Shown: piece by piece, positions 1 through 8,894 of the stretch | How the letters are laid out: each line of letters starts with the position of its first letter | Position numbering within the stretch: position 1 is the first letter of the stretch | NCBI RefSeq assembly: GCF_024124905.1 | Contig: NZ_JAMXST010000001.1 | Location: 1,028,165 to 1,092,164 of the forward strand | Source of the DNA: Cellulosimicrobium cellulans | GTDB lineage: Bacteria; Actinomycetota; Actinomycetes; Actinomycetales; Cellulomonadaceae | Length of the DNA stretch: 64,000 nucleotides | Direction of reading: 5' to 3' | Notes under the pieces: model-generated | The model's input: only the letters and a program-made list of their open reading frames with translations | The model's database searches: none | Told to the model about the DNA's origin: nothing | Position numbers and translations under genes: made by a program

Positions 1-2230
1 GGCCCCAGAGGTCGGTGCCCGGCACGATCGGGTACACGCCGATCGACGACAGCACGTGCCACGCGGACATCGTGCCGAGGTCGTCGTTGCCCGTGACGCC
101 GTCCGGGCCGTCGGTGAAGAGCGTCGCCGCGGCGCGCACGACGTCCGTCGTCTTCCACGGCTGGCCCGTCCACAGGTAGACGTACGGCGCGTGGAGGTTC
201 GGCTCGTTGTTCGGGTTGTAGGTCTCCCAGCCGTAGTAGTCGTACGTGCCGTTGACCCACACCTCGCTCGCGACGCGCGCGGGGTCGGCGACGAGCTCGT
301 CGTACGCGAAGAACGCGTCCAGGCGGTCGACTGCGGCGTCGGTGCCGCCCATGAGGTCGAACAGGCCGGGGACGTCCTGGGGCACGAGCCACTGGTACTG
401 CACCGCCGTGCCCTCGTGGAACCCGTCGGAGTGCGCGGGGTCCGCATCACCCACGAAGAAGCCGTCGGCGTTGCGCGCCCGGAAGTTGCCCGTGCGCGGG
501 TCGAACACGTTGCGGTATCCCTGGCCGCGGGCGGCGTAGCGGTCGGCGTCCTCGTCGTGGCCGAGGCCGCGGGCCATCGTCGAGAGCATGGCGTCGGCGA
601 AGGCGTACTCCATGGTCGCCGAGGCGCCGTGCTGGAGGTCGTAGTCCCCCGGCTTGCCCGAGCGCGCCGGCTCGTGCGGGACGAACCCGTCGCGCAGGTA
701 CTCGACGTTCGCCGCGCGCCCGTTGAAGGGCGAGTCGGCGGGCGGGACGCCGTCGGCGTTCTCCCTCAGGACCGCGTACGCCTCCTCCTCGTGGCCCGCG
801 AGCAGGCCCTGGCGCCAGGCGCTGACGAGGAACGGCGTCGCCGGGTCGCCGGTCATGATGTTCGTCTCGACCGTGCCGTACCCCCAGCGCGGGAGCCACC
901 CGCCCTGCTGGCCCTGGCGCACGAGCGAGAGCGCCATGTCGGCCGACTCGTCGGGCGCGAGCAGGTACAGGAGCTGCTGCTGGGTGCGGTACGTGTCCCA
1001 GAGCGAGTAGTTCTGGTAGTAGGTGAAGTCCGGTTCCGCGGCGTGGACCTCCTGGTCCCAGCCGCGGTAGCGCCCGTCGACGTCGGAGCCGACGTTCGGC
1101 GCGAGGAAGCTGCGGTAGAGCGAGGAGTAGAAGGTGCGCAGGTCGTCCGGGTCGCCCTGCGCGACCCGCACCAGGCCGAGGCGCTCCTCCCAGGCCGAGC
1201 GCGCGGCGTCGTGCACGGCGTCGAAGGTGCCGGTCTCTGCGGCGAGGTTCGCCGCGGCGCCGTCGGCGCCCACGTAGCTCATCGCGGTGACGGCCTCGAC
1301 GTCGAGGTCGCCGCCGGTCGTGTCGAACGTGACGTACGCGCCGCGACGGCCCTCGCCGCCGGACGCGGCGTCCGAGCCCGCGGTGACGGTCGAGCCGTCC
1401 CACGTGCCGTGCGCGACGAAGGGGCGGTCGAAGGTCGTGCGGGTCCAGATCGTCTGCGGCTCGGTGTCCTGGCAGAAGCCGCGGACGGTGATGCGTGTCT
1501 CGACCGTGCGGTCGTCGACGACGCGCACGTCGGACTCCGTGACCCGGTTGAGCGCCTGGCCCGCGTTGAGCAGGACGTTGGCCTGCGCCGTCGCGGGGAA
1601 GGTGTACCGCTGGACGCCCGTGCGCGCGGTCGCGGTGAGCTCGGCCTCGATCGTGCCGGCTGCCGCCTGGAGACCCACGCGGTAGTACCCGGGCGAGGCC
1701 TCCTCGTCGTCGTGCGAGAAGCCGAGCGCGTACTGGCCGTAGTCGGTCGAGGTGATGGCGCCCGTCGTCGGCAGGGTCGGGAGGGGACCGCCGAGGCCGC
1801 AGCCGACGCCGGAGAGGTGCACGAGCGAGAACCCGCGGACCGACATGCGGTCGTAGTCGTACCCGACGTTGTGCCCGTTGTCCGGGGAGAGCTGCACCAT
1901 GCCGAAGGGGACGGCGGCGCCCGGGTAGGTGTTGCCGTCGTCCTTGGTCCCGATGAACGGGTTGACGTAGTCGACCAGCGGGCCCTCGACGGCGGCAGCG
2001 GCGGCGTCGGACCTCGTCGCTGCCTCCGTCCCGGTGGTGGTCGTGGGCGATGCAAGCCCCGGCGACGCGGACGCGGCCAGCGGGAGCGCGAGGCTCGCCG
2101 CAGTAGTCAGGGCGACGACCGCGCCCGCGCGACGCCGACGCGCGCCGCGACGCCGCGGGCGAGAGCGTGACGGTCCGGTACGTCCCGGGAATGGTTCGCG
2201 ATCGGTGTCGACAGCGCTGTCTGCCCGCAT
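1..2230 (-). CDS. GH92 family alpha-mannosidase, secreted (partial, C-terminus beyond window)
   Basis: Glycoside hydrolase family 92 enzymes are calcium-dependent exo-alpha-mannosidases that trim alpha-linked mannose from glycans such as N-glycans or yeast mannan. The reverse-strand frame is open from an ATG at 2230 to the window edge, about 743 codons. After a basic N-terminus (arginine-rich, about residues 10-32) comes a hydrophobic segment (AGAVVALTTAASLALPLA) that reads as a signal peptide. The mature part begins with the family-typical NPFIGTKDDGNTYPG stretch, followed by PFGMVQLSPD. Further in are SLWDTYRTQQQLL and GWLPRWGYGTVETN, also typical of GH92. An AAGGGGAG ribosome site lies upstream of the chosen ATG. 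The C-terminal end is not visible. Secretion and a role in degrading external mannoside glycans are inferred; exact linkage specificity cannot be read. Confidence 0.93.
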   Translation of the reverse strand, partial: MRADSAVDTDREPFPGRTGPSRSRPRRRGARRRRAGAVVALTTAASLALPLAASASPGLASPTTTTGTEAATRSDAAAAAVEGPLVDYVNPFIGTKDDGNTYPGAAVPFGMVQLSPDNGHNVGYDYDRMSVRGFSLVHLSGVGCGLGGPLPTLPTTGAITSTDYGQYALGFSHDDEEASPGYYRVGLQAAAGTIEAELTATARTGVQRYTFPATAQANVLLNAGQALNRVTESDVRVVDDRTVETRITVRGFCQDTEPQTIWTRTTFDRPFVAHGTWDGSTVTAGSDAASGGEGRRGAYVTFDTTGGDLDVEAVTAMSYVGADGAAANLAAETGTFDAVHDAARSAWEERLGLVRVAQGDPDDLRTFYSSLYRSFLAPNVGSDVDGRYRGWDQEVHAAEPDFTYYQNYSLWDTYRTQQQLLYLLAPDESADMALSLVRQGQQGGWLPRWGYGTVETNIMTGDPATPFLVSAWRQGLLAGHEEEAYAVLRENADGVPPADSPFNGRAANVEYLRDGFVPHEPARSGKPGDYDLQHGASATMEYAFADAMLSTMARGLGHDEDADRYAARGQGYRNVFDPRTGNFRARNADGFFVGDADPAHSDGFHEGTAVQYQWLVPQDVPGLFDLMGGTDAAVDRLDAFFAYDELVADPARVASEVWVNGTYDYYGWETYNPNNEPNLHAPYVYLWTGQPWKTTDVVRAAATLFTDGPDGVTGNDDLGTMSAWHVLSSIGVYPIVPGTDLWG

Positions 2231-2376
2231 GCGGTGCTCCCCTTGGTCCCACGGCGGCGTGGGGTCGGTGGTCGTCGATGACTCGGAGGCCGGGACCGGC
2301 CTCGACGCCGGTCCCGCGCCATACCCTCGCACACGCTGACAGCGCTATCAACCCCCGTGGGTCGATCCACCCGTTC

Positions 2377-2438
2377 TGCCGAACCCGGGGTCGTTCCCCA
2401 GTTCGACGGCGAACCGGGGAACGACCCCGGGTTCGGCA
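2377..2438. repeat. Long near-perfect inverted repeat between divergent genes
   Basis: Two 29-nt arms (2377-2405 and 2410-2438) are reverse complements with a single mismatch, separated by 4 nt. The core is CCGAACCCGGGGTCGTTCCC. It lies in the 290-bp gap between the divergently transcribed GH92 and helicase genes, so it cannot be an ordinary 3' terminator for either one. It could be a regulator binding site, a transcript hairpin or a dispersed repeat. The rest of the gap (2231-2376, 2439-2520) shows nothing else recognisable. Confidence 0.8.
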
Positions 2439-2520
2439 CCGCCCGGTCCGCGTCGGCCCCGGGACCGGCGCGACCGGGCTGCCGACGACCCCGGCGCTCC
2501 GCACCTGACAGACTCGTCCC

Positions 2521-5265
2521 GTGACCACCACGACCGGCCGCACCCCGGCTCTCCTCGCGCACGTGCCCGCACCGACGGGCAAGGCCCCCGACCCGGACGC
2601 GCTCTACGAGGGGTTCACCACGTGGGCGACCGAGCAGGGCCTCGAGCTGTACCCGCACCAGAGCGAGGCGCTCATCGAGCTGGTCACCGGCTCGCACGTC
2701 ATCCTCTCGACGCCCACCGGCTCGGGGAAGTCGCTCGTCGCGATGGGCGCGCAGTTCGCGGCGCTCGCCGCGCACCGCTCGGGCCGCGGCGGCCGGACGT
2801 ACTACACCGCGCCGCTCAAGGCGCTCGTCAGCGAGAAGTTCTTCGCGCTCGTCGCGGCGTTCGGGTCCAAGAACGTCGGCATGACGACGGGCGACTCCGC
2901 CGTGAACCCCGACGCCCCGATCATCTGCTGCACGGCGGAGATCCTCGCGAACATCGCGCTGCGCCGCGGCGGCGGTGACGGTGTCGCCGCCGGACCTGTC
3001 GACGAGGACGCGATCTCCCAGGTCGTCATGGACGAGTTCCACTTCTACGCCGACCCGCAGCGCGGCTGGGCGTGGCAGGTGCCGCTGCTCGAGCTGCCGA
3101 ACACCCAGTTCCTGCTCATGTCCGCGACGCTCGGCGACACGACCCGGTTCGTCGAGGAGCTCGAGGAGCGCACCGACCGGCCCGTCGCCGAGGTGACCAC
3201 GGCCCAGCGGCCGGTCCCCCTGCACTTCAGCTACGTCGTCGAGCCGCTGACCGAGGTCATCGAGGAGCTCGTCAGCACGCGCCGCGCGCCCGTGTACGTC
3301 GTGCACTTCACGCAGAAGGACGCGGTCGAGCGCGCGCAGTCGCTGCTGTCCATGAACGTCGCGACGAAGTCCGAGAAGGAGGCGATCGCGGCCGAGCTCG
3401 GCGACTTCCGCTTCGGCACCGGGTTCGGCAAGACGCTGAGCAAGTTCCTGCGCCACGGCGTCGGCGTGCACCACGCGGGCATGCTCCCCAAGTACCGGCG
3501 CGTCGTCGAGCGCCTCACGCAGGCGGGCCTGCTCAAGGTCGTGTGCGGCACGGACACGCTCGGCGTCGGCATCAACGTGCCGATCCGCACCGTGCTGCTC
3601 ACGAGCCTCGTGAAGTTCGACGGCGAGCGCATGCGCCACCTCACGGCGCGCGAGTTCCACCAGATCGCGGGGCGCGCGGGCCGCGCCGGCTACGACACCG
3701 TGGGCGAGGTCCTCGTCATGGCGCCCGACCACGTCATCGAGAACCGCAAGATGCTCGCCAAGGCCGGCGACGACCCCAAGAAGCTCAAGAAGATCGTCCG
3801 CAAGAAGGCGCCGCAGGGCTCGGTCAACTGGACCGACGCGACGTTCGAGCGCCTGCGCGACGCGGAGCCCGAGCCGCTGACGAGCCACTTCACCGTCACG
3901 CACGCCATGGTGCTCAACGTCCTCGCGCGCACCGCCCAGCACGGCCGCGGCGGGCACGTCGACGCGTCCGACCCGCGCCGCGACCCGGTCGAGGCCATGC
4001 GGCACCTGCTCCTCGCGAACCACGACACCGACACCCAGCGCCGCGAGCACGTGCGCCAGACGTTCCGCATCTACCGCTCGCTGCGGGTCGCGGGGATCGT
4101 CGAGCGCGTGCGCGTGCCCGACCCGTCGCGCCCCGCGGGCTACCGCCCGAGCGTGCGCCTCGTCGGCGACCTGCCGCGCGAGTTCGCGCTCAACCAGCCG
4201 CTCTCGCCGTTCGCGCTCGCGGCCCTGGACCTGCTCGACGTCGAGGGCGCGACCCACGCGCTCGACGTCGTCTCCGTCATCGAGGCGACGCTCGACGACC
4301 CGCGCCAGGTGCTCTACGCCCAGCAGAACGCCGCCAAGGGCGAGGCCGTCGCCGCGATGAAGGCCGAGGGGTACGAGTACGAGGAGCGCATGGCGCTGCT
4401 CGAGGAGATCACGTGGCCCCAGCCCCTCGAGGAGCTGCTGGCGCCCGCGTTCGCCATGTACAAGCGGTCCAACCCGTGGGTCGCGGACGCCGAGCTCTCC
4501 CCCAAGTCCGTGGTCCGCGACATGGTCGAGCGCGCCATGACGTTCGCCGAGTTCGTGTCCGTCTACGGGCTCGAGCGCACCGAGGGCGTCGTGCTGCGCT
4601 ACCTCGCGGACGCCTACCGCGCCCTGCGCCAGGTGGTCCCCGAGGAGCACCGCACCGAGGAGGTCCAGGAGATCGTCGAGTGGCTCGGCGAGCTCGTCCG
4701 CGGCGTCGACTCGTCGCTCCTCGACGAGTGGGAGCGCCTCGCCCACCCGGTCGACGACGACGCGGACACCGAGGTGGGCGACGGCCCGCTCTCGGGCGCG
4801 GGGGCCGAGGCGCCGACCCGGCCGGTCACGGGCAACCCGCGCTCGTTCCGGCGCCTCGTGCGCAACGCGCTGTTCCGCCGCGTCGAGCTCGCGTCCCGCG
4901 AGGACTACCGCGCGCTCGGCGCGCTCGACGGCGGCGCGGGCTGGGACGCGGACGCGTGGGGCGACGCGCTCGACCCGCTCTTCGAGGACCAGGGCGACGA
5001 CGCGATCGGCATCGGGCCCGGGGCCCGCTCCGCGGCGCTGTTCCGCGTCGTCGAGGCGGGCGCCGAGCTGCCGGCCGGCCACGAGGGCCCGACGGCGGAG
5101 CACGCCCCGGGCGGCGTCGTCCCCGCGGGCACGTGGCTCGTGCGGCAGGTGCTCGACGACCCGGCGGGCGACCACGACTGGGCGATCACGGCGAGCGTCG
5201 ACCTCGCGGCGAGCGACGAGGCGGGCGAGCCGGTCGTGACCGTGCTGGCCGTCGGGCCCCTGTAG
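2521..5265 (+). CDS. DEAD/DEAH-box RNA helicase with C-terminal DUF3516 region
   Basis: This is a 914-residue superfamily 2 helicase of the Ski2-like type common in actinobacteria, probably acting on RNA in the cytoplasm. Motif I is STPTGSGKS with the ATP-binding Lys near residue 70. Motif II is DEFH at residues 171-174, motif III is SATLGD, and motif VI is QIAGRAGRAGYD. The long region after about residue 400 lacks helicase motifs and matches in position the DUF3516 domain of these proteins. The start is a GTG, 10 nt after the end of a GC-rich leader, and the gene is monocistronic. Its substrate is not known from sequence. A role in RNA turnover or ribosome metabolism is only an analogy with Ski2/Mtr4 enzymes. 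Confidence 0.92.
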   Translation: MTTTTGRTPALLAHVPAPTGKAPDPDALYEGFTTWATEQGLELYPHQSEALIELVTGSHVILSTPTGSGKSLVAMGAQFAALAAHRSGRGGRTYYTAPLKALVSEKFFALVAAFGSKNVGMTTGDSAVNPDAPIICCTAEILANIALRRGGGDGVAAGPVDEDAISQVVMDEFHFYADPQRGWAWQVPLLELPNTQFLLMSATLGDTTRFVEELEERTDRPVAEVTTAQRPVPLHFSYVVEPLTEVIEELVSTRRAPVYVVHFTQKDAVERAQSLLSMNVATKSEKEAIAAELGDFRFGTGFGKTLSKFLRHGVGVHHAGMLPKYRRVVERLTQAGLLKVVCGTDTLGVGINVPIRTVLLTSLVKFDGERMRHLTAREFHQIAGRAGRAGYDTVGEVLVMAPDHVIENRKMLAKAGDDPKKLKKIVRKKAPQGSVNWTDATFERLRDAEPEPLTSHFTVTHAMVLNVLARTAQHGRGGHVDASDPRRDPVEAMRHLLLANHDTDTQRREHVRQTFRIYRSLRVAGIVERVRVPDPSRPAGYRPSVRLVGDLPREFALNQPLSPFALAALDLLDVEGATHALDVVSVIEATLDDPRQVLYAQQNAAKGEAVAAMKAEGYEYEERMALLEEITWPQPLEELLAPAFAMYKRSNPWVADAELSPKSVVRDMVERAMTFAEFVSVYGLERTEGVVLRYLADAYRALRQVVPEEHRTEEVQEIVEWLGELVRGVDSSLLDEWERLAHPVDDDADTEVGDGPLSGAGAEAPTRPVTGNPRSFRRLVRNALFRRVELASREDYRALGALDGGAGWDADAWGDALDPLFEDQGDDAIGIGPGARSAALFRVVEAGAELPAGHEGPTAEHAPGGVVPAGTWLVRQVLDDPAGDHDWAITASVDLAASDEAGEPVVTVLAVGPL

Positions 5266-5388
5266 ACCGGTGCCGCGACGAGCGCCGCGGCCGGGCGGCA
5301 CGGGGTCGGGTACCACCACCAGCCGGGCGTCGCGGGCCGGGTGCACCGGCCGCGCGCCGCGGGTCGGGGCGCCGCCGGGCCCGGCCGC

Positions 5389-5814
5389 TCAGTCGACGGG
5401 GAGCAGCCCGCGCTCGGCGAAGACCTGCTTGGCCACGGCCGTCGCGTTGAGCGCCCGCGGGAACCCGCAGTAGACGGCGGCCTGCAGGAGCGCCTCGACG
5501 ATCTCCTGCGGCGTCAGCCCGACGTCGAGCGCGGTGCGGACGTGGATCTCGAGCTGCGGCTCGCACCCGCCGAGGGCGCTGAGCATCCCGAGGGTGACGA
5601 GCTGCCGGTCGCGCGGCTCCAGGTGCGGCCGCGCGTAGATCTCGCCGTACGCCCAGGCCGAGATCTGGTGCTCGAGCTCGGGCGAGACGCCCGCGAGCGC
5701 CTCGGCGATCGCGGCGGGCGCCGTCTCGTTGACGGCGCCGAACACCGCCTGCCCGTGCTCGTAGCGCTCCGCGCGCGTGGTCGGTCGGTCGGTCGTGGAG
5801 TTCCCCTGCGTCAC
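5389..5814 (-). CDS. Carboxymuconolactone decarboxylase family protein
   Basis: This is a 141-residue all-helical protein of the CMD/AhpD-like superfamily. The C-terminal half (GLTPQEIVEALLQAAVYCGFPRALNA) is the typical conserved helix pair, shown here as two pieces: GLTPQEIVEALLQ and AAVYCGFPRAL. It resembles 4-carboxymuconolactone decarboxylase (PcaC-type), which decarboxylates gamma-carboxymuconolactone in protocatechuate breakdown. No other protocatechuate gene is nearby, so the actual substrate is uncertain and a redox (AhpD-like) role is less likely because there is no CxxC motif. The GTG start at 5814 is chosen because it precedes the first conserved region; its ribosome site is weak. 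It converges with the helicase gene. Confidence 0.82.
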   Translation of the reverse strand: MTQGNSTTDRPTTRAERYEHGQAVFGAVNETAPAAIAEALAGVSPELEHQISAWAYGEIYARPHLEPRDRQLVTLGMLSALGGCEPQLEIHVRTALDVGLTPQEIVEALLQAAVYCGFPRALNATAVAKQVFAERGLLPVD

Positions 5815-5879
5815 GCCGAGCAGCGTAGGGGACGGGACGTGACCTGCGCCGACGGTCTCACCCCCGGCGAGCGGTGCGG

Positions 5880-6797
5880 TCAGACGGCCTCGCGCCGCCG
5901 GTCGAACCGCTCCGGCAGGTGGACGAAGCCCGCGGCGACGTACGTGGCGACGCCCCCGACGTTGGACGCCGGCGTCGCGACGAGCGCGCTCGACGCGCCC
6001 AGCGCGCGGAGCGCCGCCAGGCCGGCGAGGGTGACTGCCCGGCCCAGGCCCCGACGACGGTGGTCGGCGTGCACCCCCATCGGCTCGATCAGCCCGGGAC
6101 GTCCCGGGCCGGCGGACCACACCGCGATCACCGCTGCCGCGGGCTCGTGACCGGCGCGGGCCGGGTCGTCGGGGACCGGCGCGCCGTCGTGCACGAGGAG
6201 ACACCGCGCGTCGCCGTACGGGAGCCCGGTCGCCAGGGCGTGCCAGCGCTCCGGCGCGGCCCGCGTCCCGCCGAACGACGAGCGCAGCGCCTCGGCCCAC
6301 GCGGCGGCCTCCGACGGCCCGACCTCGCGCGCCCGGACCCCCGAGTCCTCCACCGGCGCGGCCAGGTCGCGGCGCAGGAGCGCCCACCGCTCGTCGACGC
6401 GCCAGCCCGCCGCGGCCAGGTGCTCGTCCACGAGGGCACCCACCGGTGCCTCGACCGACGCTCCGCCCGGCCCCAGCACGCCCCGCTCGGGTCGCCCGGC
6501 GTCCTCGGCGAGGCGGCGCGCGAGCTCGTCGTCGCGCTGCAGGTCCGGCGCGATCCCCAGGCGGAGCAGGTCGGGGCCGTCGAGCAGCCCGACGGCGACC
6601 ACTCGTCCGTCGCGGCGCCACGTCCGCAGCGCGGCGGCGGTCGCCGGAGCGCCGAACCGCCAGTACCAGCCCACGTCGCCGGGATGGAGCTGCAGCGGCG
6701 CAGCGTCGTCCTGCCACGAGCGGAGCACGTCGACGACCTCGCCCAGCTCGTCGACCCCGAGGGTGCGCGTCTCGATCGTCACAGGTCGATCAGACAC
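5880..6797 (-). CDS. GNAT family N-acetyltransferase (tandem-fold length)
   Basis: This 305-residue protein contains a C-terminal GNAT acetyl-CoA binding signature: GVHADHRRRGLGRAVTLAGL (Q/R-x-x-G-x-G/A) near residues 237-256. The total length is about twice a single GNAT domain, which suggests a degenerate N-terminal GNAT copy. Such proteins acetylate small molecules or proteins, but the substrate cannot be read from the sequence. The GTG at 6797 is preferred; another GTG in frame at 6782 is possible. It lies 46 nt downstream of another acetyltransferase gene on the same strand, so the two may be co-transcribed. Confidence 0.82.
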   Translation of the reverse strand: MSDRPVTIETRTLGVDELGEVVDVLRSWQDDAAPLQLHPGDVGWYWRFGAPATAAALRTWRRDGRVVAVGLLDGPDLLRLGIAPDLQRDDELARRLAEDAGRPERGVLGPGGASVEAPVGALVDEHLAAAGWRVDERWALLRRDLAAPVEDSGVRAREVGPSEAAAWAEALRSSFGGTRAAPERWHALATGLPYGDARCLLVHDGAPVPDDPARAGHEPAAAVIAVWSAGPGRPGLIEPMGVHADHRRRGLGRAVTLAGLAALRALGASSALVATPASNVGGVATYVAAGFVHLPERFDRRREAV

Positions 6798-6843
6798 CAC
6801 GACGCGGGCGCCGGTCGCACCCTTTTCGCCGGGCCGCGCCGCC

Positions 6844-7500
6844 TCAGCCGTCCGCGGGACGCAGGTCGAGGCGCATGACCCGGCGTCGCGTCGTCGGGCG
6901 CGCCACCTCCACCAGGCCCGCCGCACGGAACGCCTGGACGCTGCCGACCGAGTTCTCTCCCCAGGTGATCGGTGCGCCGGCCGGGTCGAGGATCGGGTAC
7001 CCCTCGACCGCCGTCGCGCCGTGCTCGCGCGCGTACCCGACGGCGGCCCGCGCGAGGTCGTACGTCAGCCCCAGCCCGCGGAAGCCCGCGCGCACCACGA
7101 AGCACGCGACGGCCCACACGCCCGCGTCGTCCTTGTCCTGCGCGTCGCCCGCCGCACGCCCCGTCCACGGGACCGGGCTCCCCCGCAGGCGCCGGTAGGT
7201 CGGGCGCGGTCCGACCGCGACCCAGCCCGCGGGCTCGCCGTCGAGGAACGCGACGAGGCCGCTCGTGGTCGGCGCTCCCGGGTCGTCGCAGCTCGTCTGC
7301 TCGTGCAGGAGCCGGGCCCGCTCCTCGGGCGGCGTCCGGTACCAGACGCGGTCGCCGAGCACCTGGCGCTGGCACCAGCACGTCGCGGGATAGCCGCGCT
7401 CGCCGAACACGGTCGCGAGCTCGTCCCACGTCACCGTGCTGGCCGGGCGCACGACGACGGCCCCGGTCGCCCCGGGGAGCGTCGTGCCGCGCGTCGCCAC
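6844..7500 (-). CDS. GNAT family N-acetyltransferase
   Basis: A 218-residue acetyltransferase-like protein. The core acetyl-CoA segment is VWAVACFVVRAGFRGLGL followed by a helix (TYDLARAAVGYAREHG), and a C-terminal PTTRRRVMRLDL strand closes the fold. A CWCQRQVLG segment near residue 41 is typical of a group of actinobacterial GNAT proteins of unknown substrate. The GTG start at 7500 has a GTCGGGA element upstream. It is divergent from the VIT transporter gene (73-bp gap) and upstream of the second acetyltransferase. Function beyond acyl transfer is unknown. Confidence 0.8.
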   Translation of the reverse strand: MATRGTTLPGATGAVVVRPASTVTWDELATVFGERGYPATCWCQRQVLGDRVWYRTPPEERARLLHEQTSCDDPGAPTTSGLVAFLDGEPAGWVAVGPRPTYRRLRGSPVPWTGRAAGDAQDKDDAGVWAVACFVVRAGFRGLGLTYDLARAAVGYAREHGATAVEGYPILDPAGAPITWGENSVGSVQAFRAAGLVEVARPTTRRRVMRLDLRPADG

Positions 7501-7573
7501 GTCCCGACGCTACGCCGACGCCGCGCTCCCCGCTCCCGGTCGCGGCGCGCGCGCAGGCCCCTACGGTGAACCC

Positions 7574-8299
7574 ATGAGCGACGCACCGCGCACGGGCCGG
7601 CACCCCGGCGAGCCCCACCACCCGGAGAGCACCGGGTCACGCCTCAATCGGCTGCGCGCCGGGGTCCTGGGCGCGAACGACGGCATCGTGTCGACGGCGG
7701 GCGTCGTCGTCGGCGTCGCGGCGACGAGCACGTCGATCCCCGTCATCGCGACGGCGGGCGGGGCGGCGCTCCTCGCGGGAGCGCTGTCCATGGCGGCTGG
7801 CGAGTACGTCTCCGTGAGCACGCAGCGCGACACCGAGAAGGCCCTGCTCGCGACCGAGCGCCGTGAGCTCGCCGAGATGCCGGACGCCGAGCTCGCGGAG
7901 CTCGCGGGGATCTACGAGGCGAAAGGGCTCACACCCGACCTCGCGCGCCAGGTCGCGGTCCAGCTCACCGAGCGCGACCCGCTCGCCGCGCACGCCGACG
8001 CCGAGCTGCACATCGACCCCGACGAGCTCACCAGCCCGTGGGAGGCCGCGGTCGCGTCCATCGTGTCGTTCACGGTGGGCGGCCTGCTGCCGCTCGCGGC
8101 GATCCTGCTCGCCCCGGCGACCATCCGCATCCCGCTCACGTTCGTCGCCGTCGTGCTCGCGCTCGTGCTCACGGGCTGGGGCTCCGCGCGCCTCGGGAAC
8201 GCGCCGACCCGGCGCGCGACGATCCGGACCGTCGTCGGCGGCGCGGTCGCGATGGGCGTGACCTACGCGATCGGGTCGCTGCTCGACGTCAACGTGTAG
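7574..8299 (+). CDS. VIT1/CCC1-family metal (iron/manganese) transporter
   Basis: This is a 241-residue integral membrane protein of the vacuolar iron transporter family, which moves Fe2+ or Mn2+. The family signature GANDGIVSTAGVVVGVA lies in the first membrane helix (about residues 33-49). It is followed by GALSMAAGEYVSVSTQRD at the end of the second helix, the conserved metal-path segment. The acidic cytosolic region (RRELAEMPDAELAEL through DPDELTSP) corresponds to the metal-binding helical domain. Three further membrane helices form the C-terminus. The ATG at 7574 is chosen because it precedes the hydrophilic N-terminal tail; an in-frame start at 7436 would overlap the divergent gene. 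In the bacterium it would sit in the plasma membrane. Confidence 0.9.
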   Translation: MSDAPRTGRHPGEPHHPESTGSRLNRLRAGVLGANDGIVSTAGVVVGVAATSTSIPVIATAGGAALLAGALSMAAGEYVSVSTQRDTEKALLATERRELAEMPDAELAELAGIYEAKGLTPDLARQVAVQLTERDPLAAHADAELHIDPDELTSPWEAAVASIVSFTVGGLLPLAAILLAPATIRIPLTFVAVVLALVLTGWGSARLGNAPTRRATIRTVVGGAVAMGVTYAIGSLLDVNV

Positions 8300-8324
8300 C
8301 GCGGCGCTGCGGCAGAATCGAGCC

Positions 8325-8828
8325 GTGGCCAAGAAGTCGAAGTCGTCCGCGCACGCCGGCACGCCCGCGGTCGCGCTCCTCGAGCGCGAGGGCGTCGCCC
8401 ACACGCTGCACCCGTACGAGCACGACCCGTCGAGCGACCTGTCCTACGGGCTCGAGGCGGCCTCGGCGATCGGGGTGCCCGCGGAGCAGGTGTTCAAGAC
8501 CCTGCTCGCGGTCGTCGACGGCGCCGCGCTCGTCGTGGGGATCGTGCCCGTCGACCGTCAGCTCGACCTCAAGGCCCTCGCCAAGGCGGCGGGCGGCAAG
8601 AAGGCGAGCATGGCCGAGCCCGCCGCGGCCGAGCGCGCGACGGGCTACGTCGTCGGCGGCATCTCGCCCCTGGGCCAGAAGCAGCGCCACCGCACGTTCC
8701 TCGACGACACCGCGCGCGCGTTCGACGCCGTCTACGTCTCGGGTGGCCGCCGCGGCCTCGACGTCGGCCTCGCGCCGTCGGACCTCCTGCGCCTCACGGC
8801 GGGCACCACGGCCCCGATCGCGAGGTAG
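8325..8828 (+). CDS. ybaK: Cys-tRNA(Pro)/Cys-tRNA(Cys) deacylase YbaK
   Basis: This 167-residue trans-editing protein of the YbaK/EbsC family hydrolyses mischarged Cys-tRNA(Pro). It has the typical sequence AEQVFKTLLAVVDG, which includes the catalytic Lys, and the glycine-rich GYVVGGISPLGQKQRH segment that shapes the tRNA 3'-end pocket. The size is normal for the family. It starts with GTG, 25 nt after the transporter gene, and may be co-transcribed with it. The TAG stop codon (8826-8828) lies inside a copy of the 21-bp dispersed repeat, an odd feature described separately. Confidence 0.93.
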   Translation: MAKKSKSSAHAGTPAVALLEREGVAHTLHPYEHDPSSDLSYGLEAASAIGVPAEQVFKTLLAVVDGAALVVGIVPVDRQLDLKALAKAAGGKKASMAEPAAAERATGYVVGGISPLGQKQRHRTFLDDTARAFDAVYVSGGRRGLDVGLAPSDLLRLTAGTTAPIAR

Positions 8829-8887
8829 AGCCCCGGTCGGCCGAGGTAGAGGCCTGGTCTACCTCGCGGTACCGGGGCTCTACCTCG
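8821..8887. repeat. Inverted pair of 21-bp repeat units forming a hairpin at convergent gene ends
   Basis: Arms 8821-8850 and 8858-8887 are 26/30 complementary around a 7-nt centre. Each arm holds about one and a half copies of the dispersed unit (CGAGGTAGAGCCCCGGT in one direction, ACCGGGGCTCTACCTCG in the other). It separates the convergent ybaK and YccF genes and could act as a bidirectional terminator. The left arm includes the ybaK stop codon. Confidence 0.85.
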
Positions 8888-8894
8888 CGGTCCG

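Noticed and set aside
56..2170. Long forward-strand open frame of about 700 codons opposite the GH92 gene
   Set aside because: It is antisense to a clearly recognisable GH92 enzyme, is rich in Arg/Val/Ala and shows no domain. Long antisense frames are expected at this GC content.
2107..5346. Long reverse-strand open frame opposite the helicase
   Set aside because: The composition is that of an antisense frame (Arg, Ala, Asp, Val blocks), and the forward frame carries all helicase motifs.
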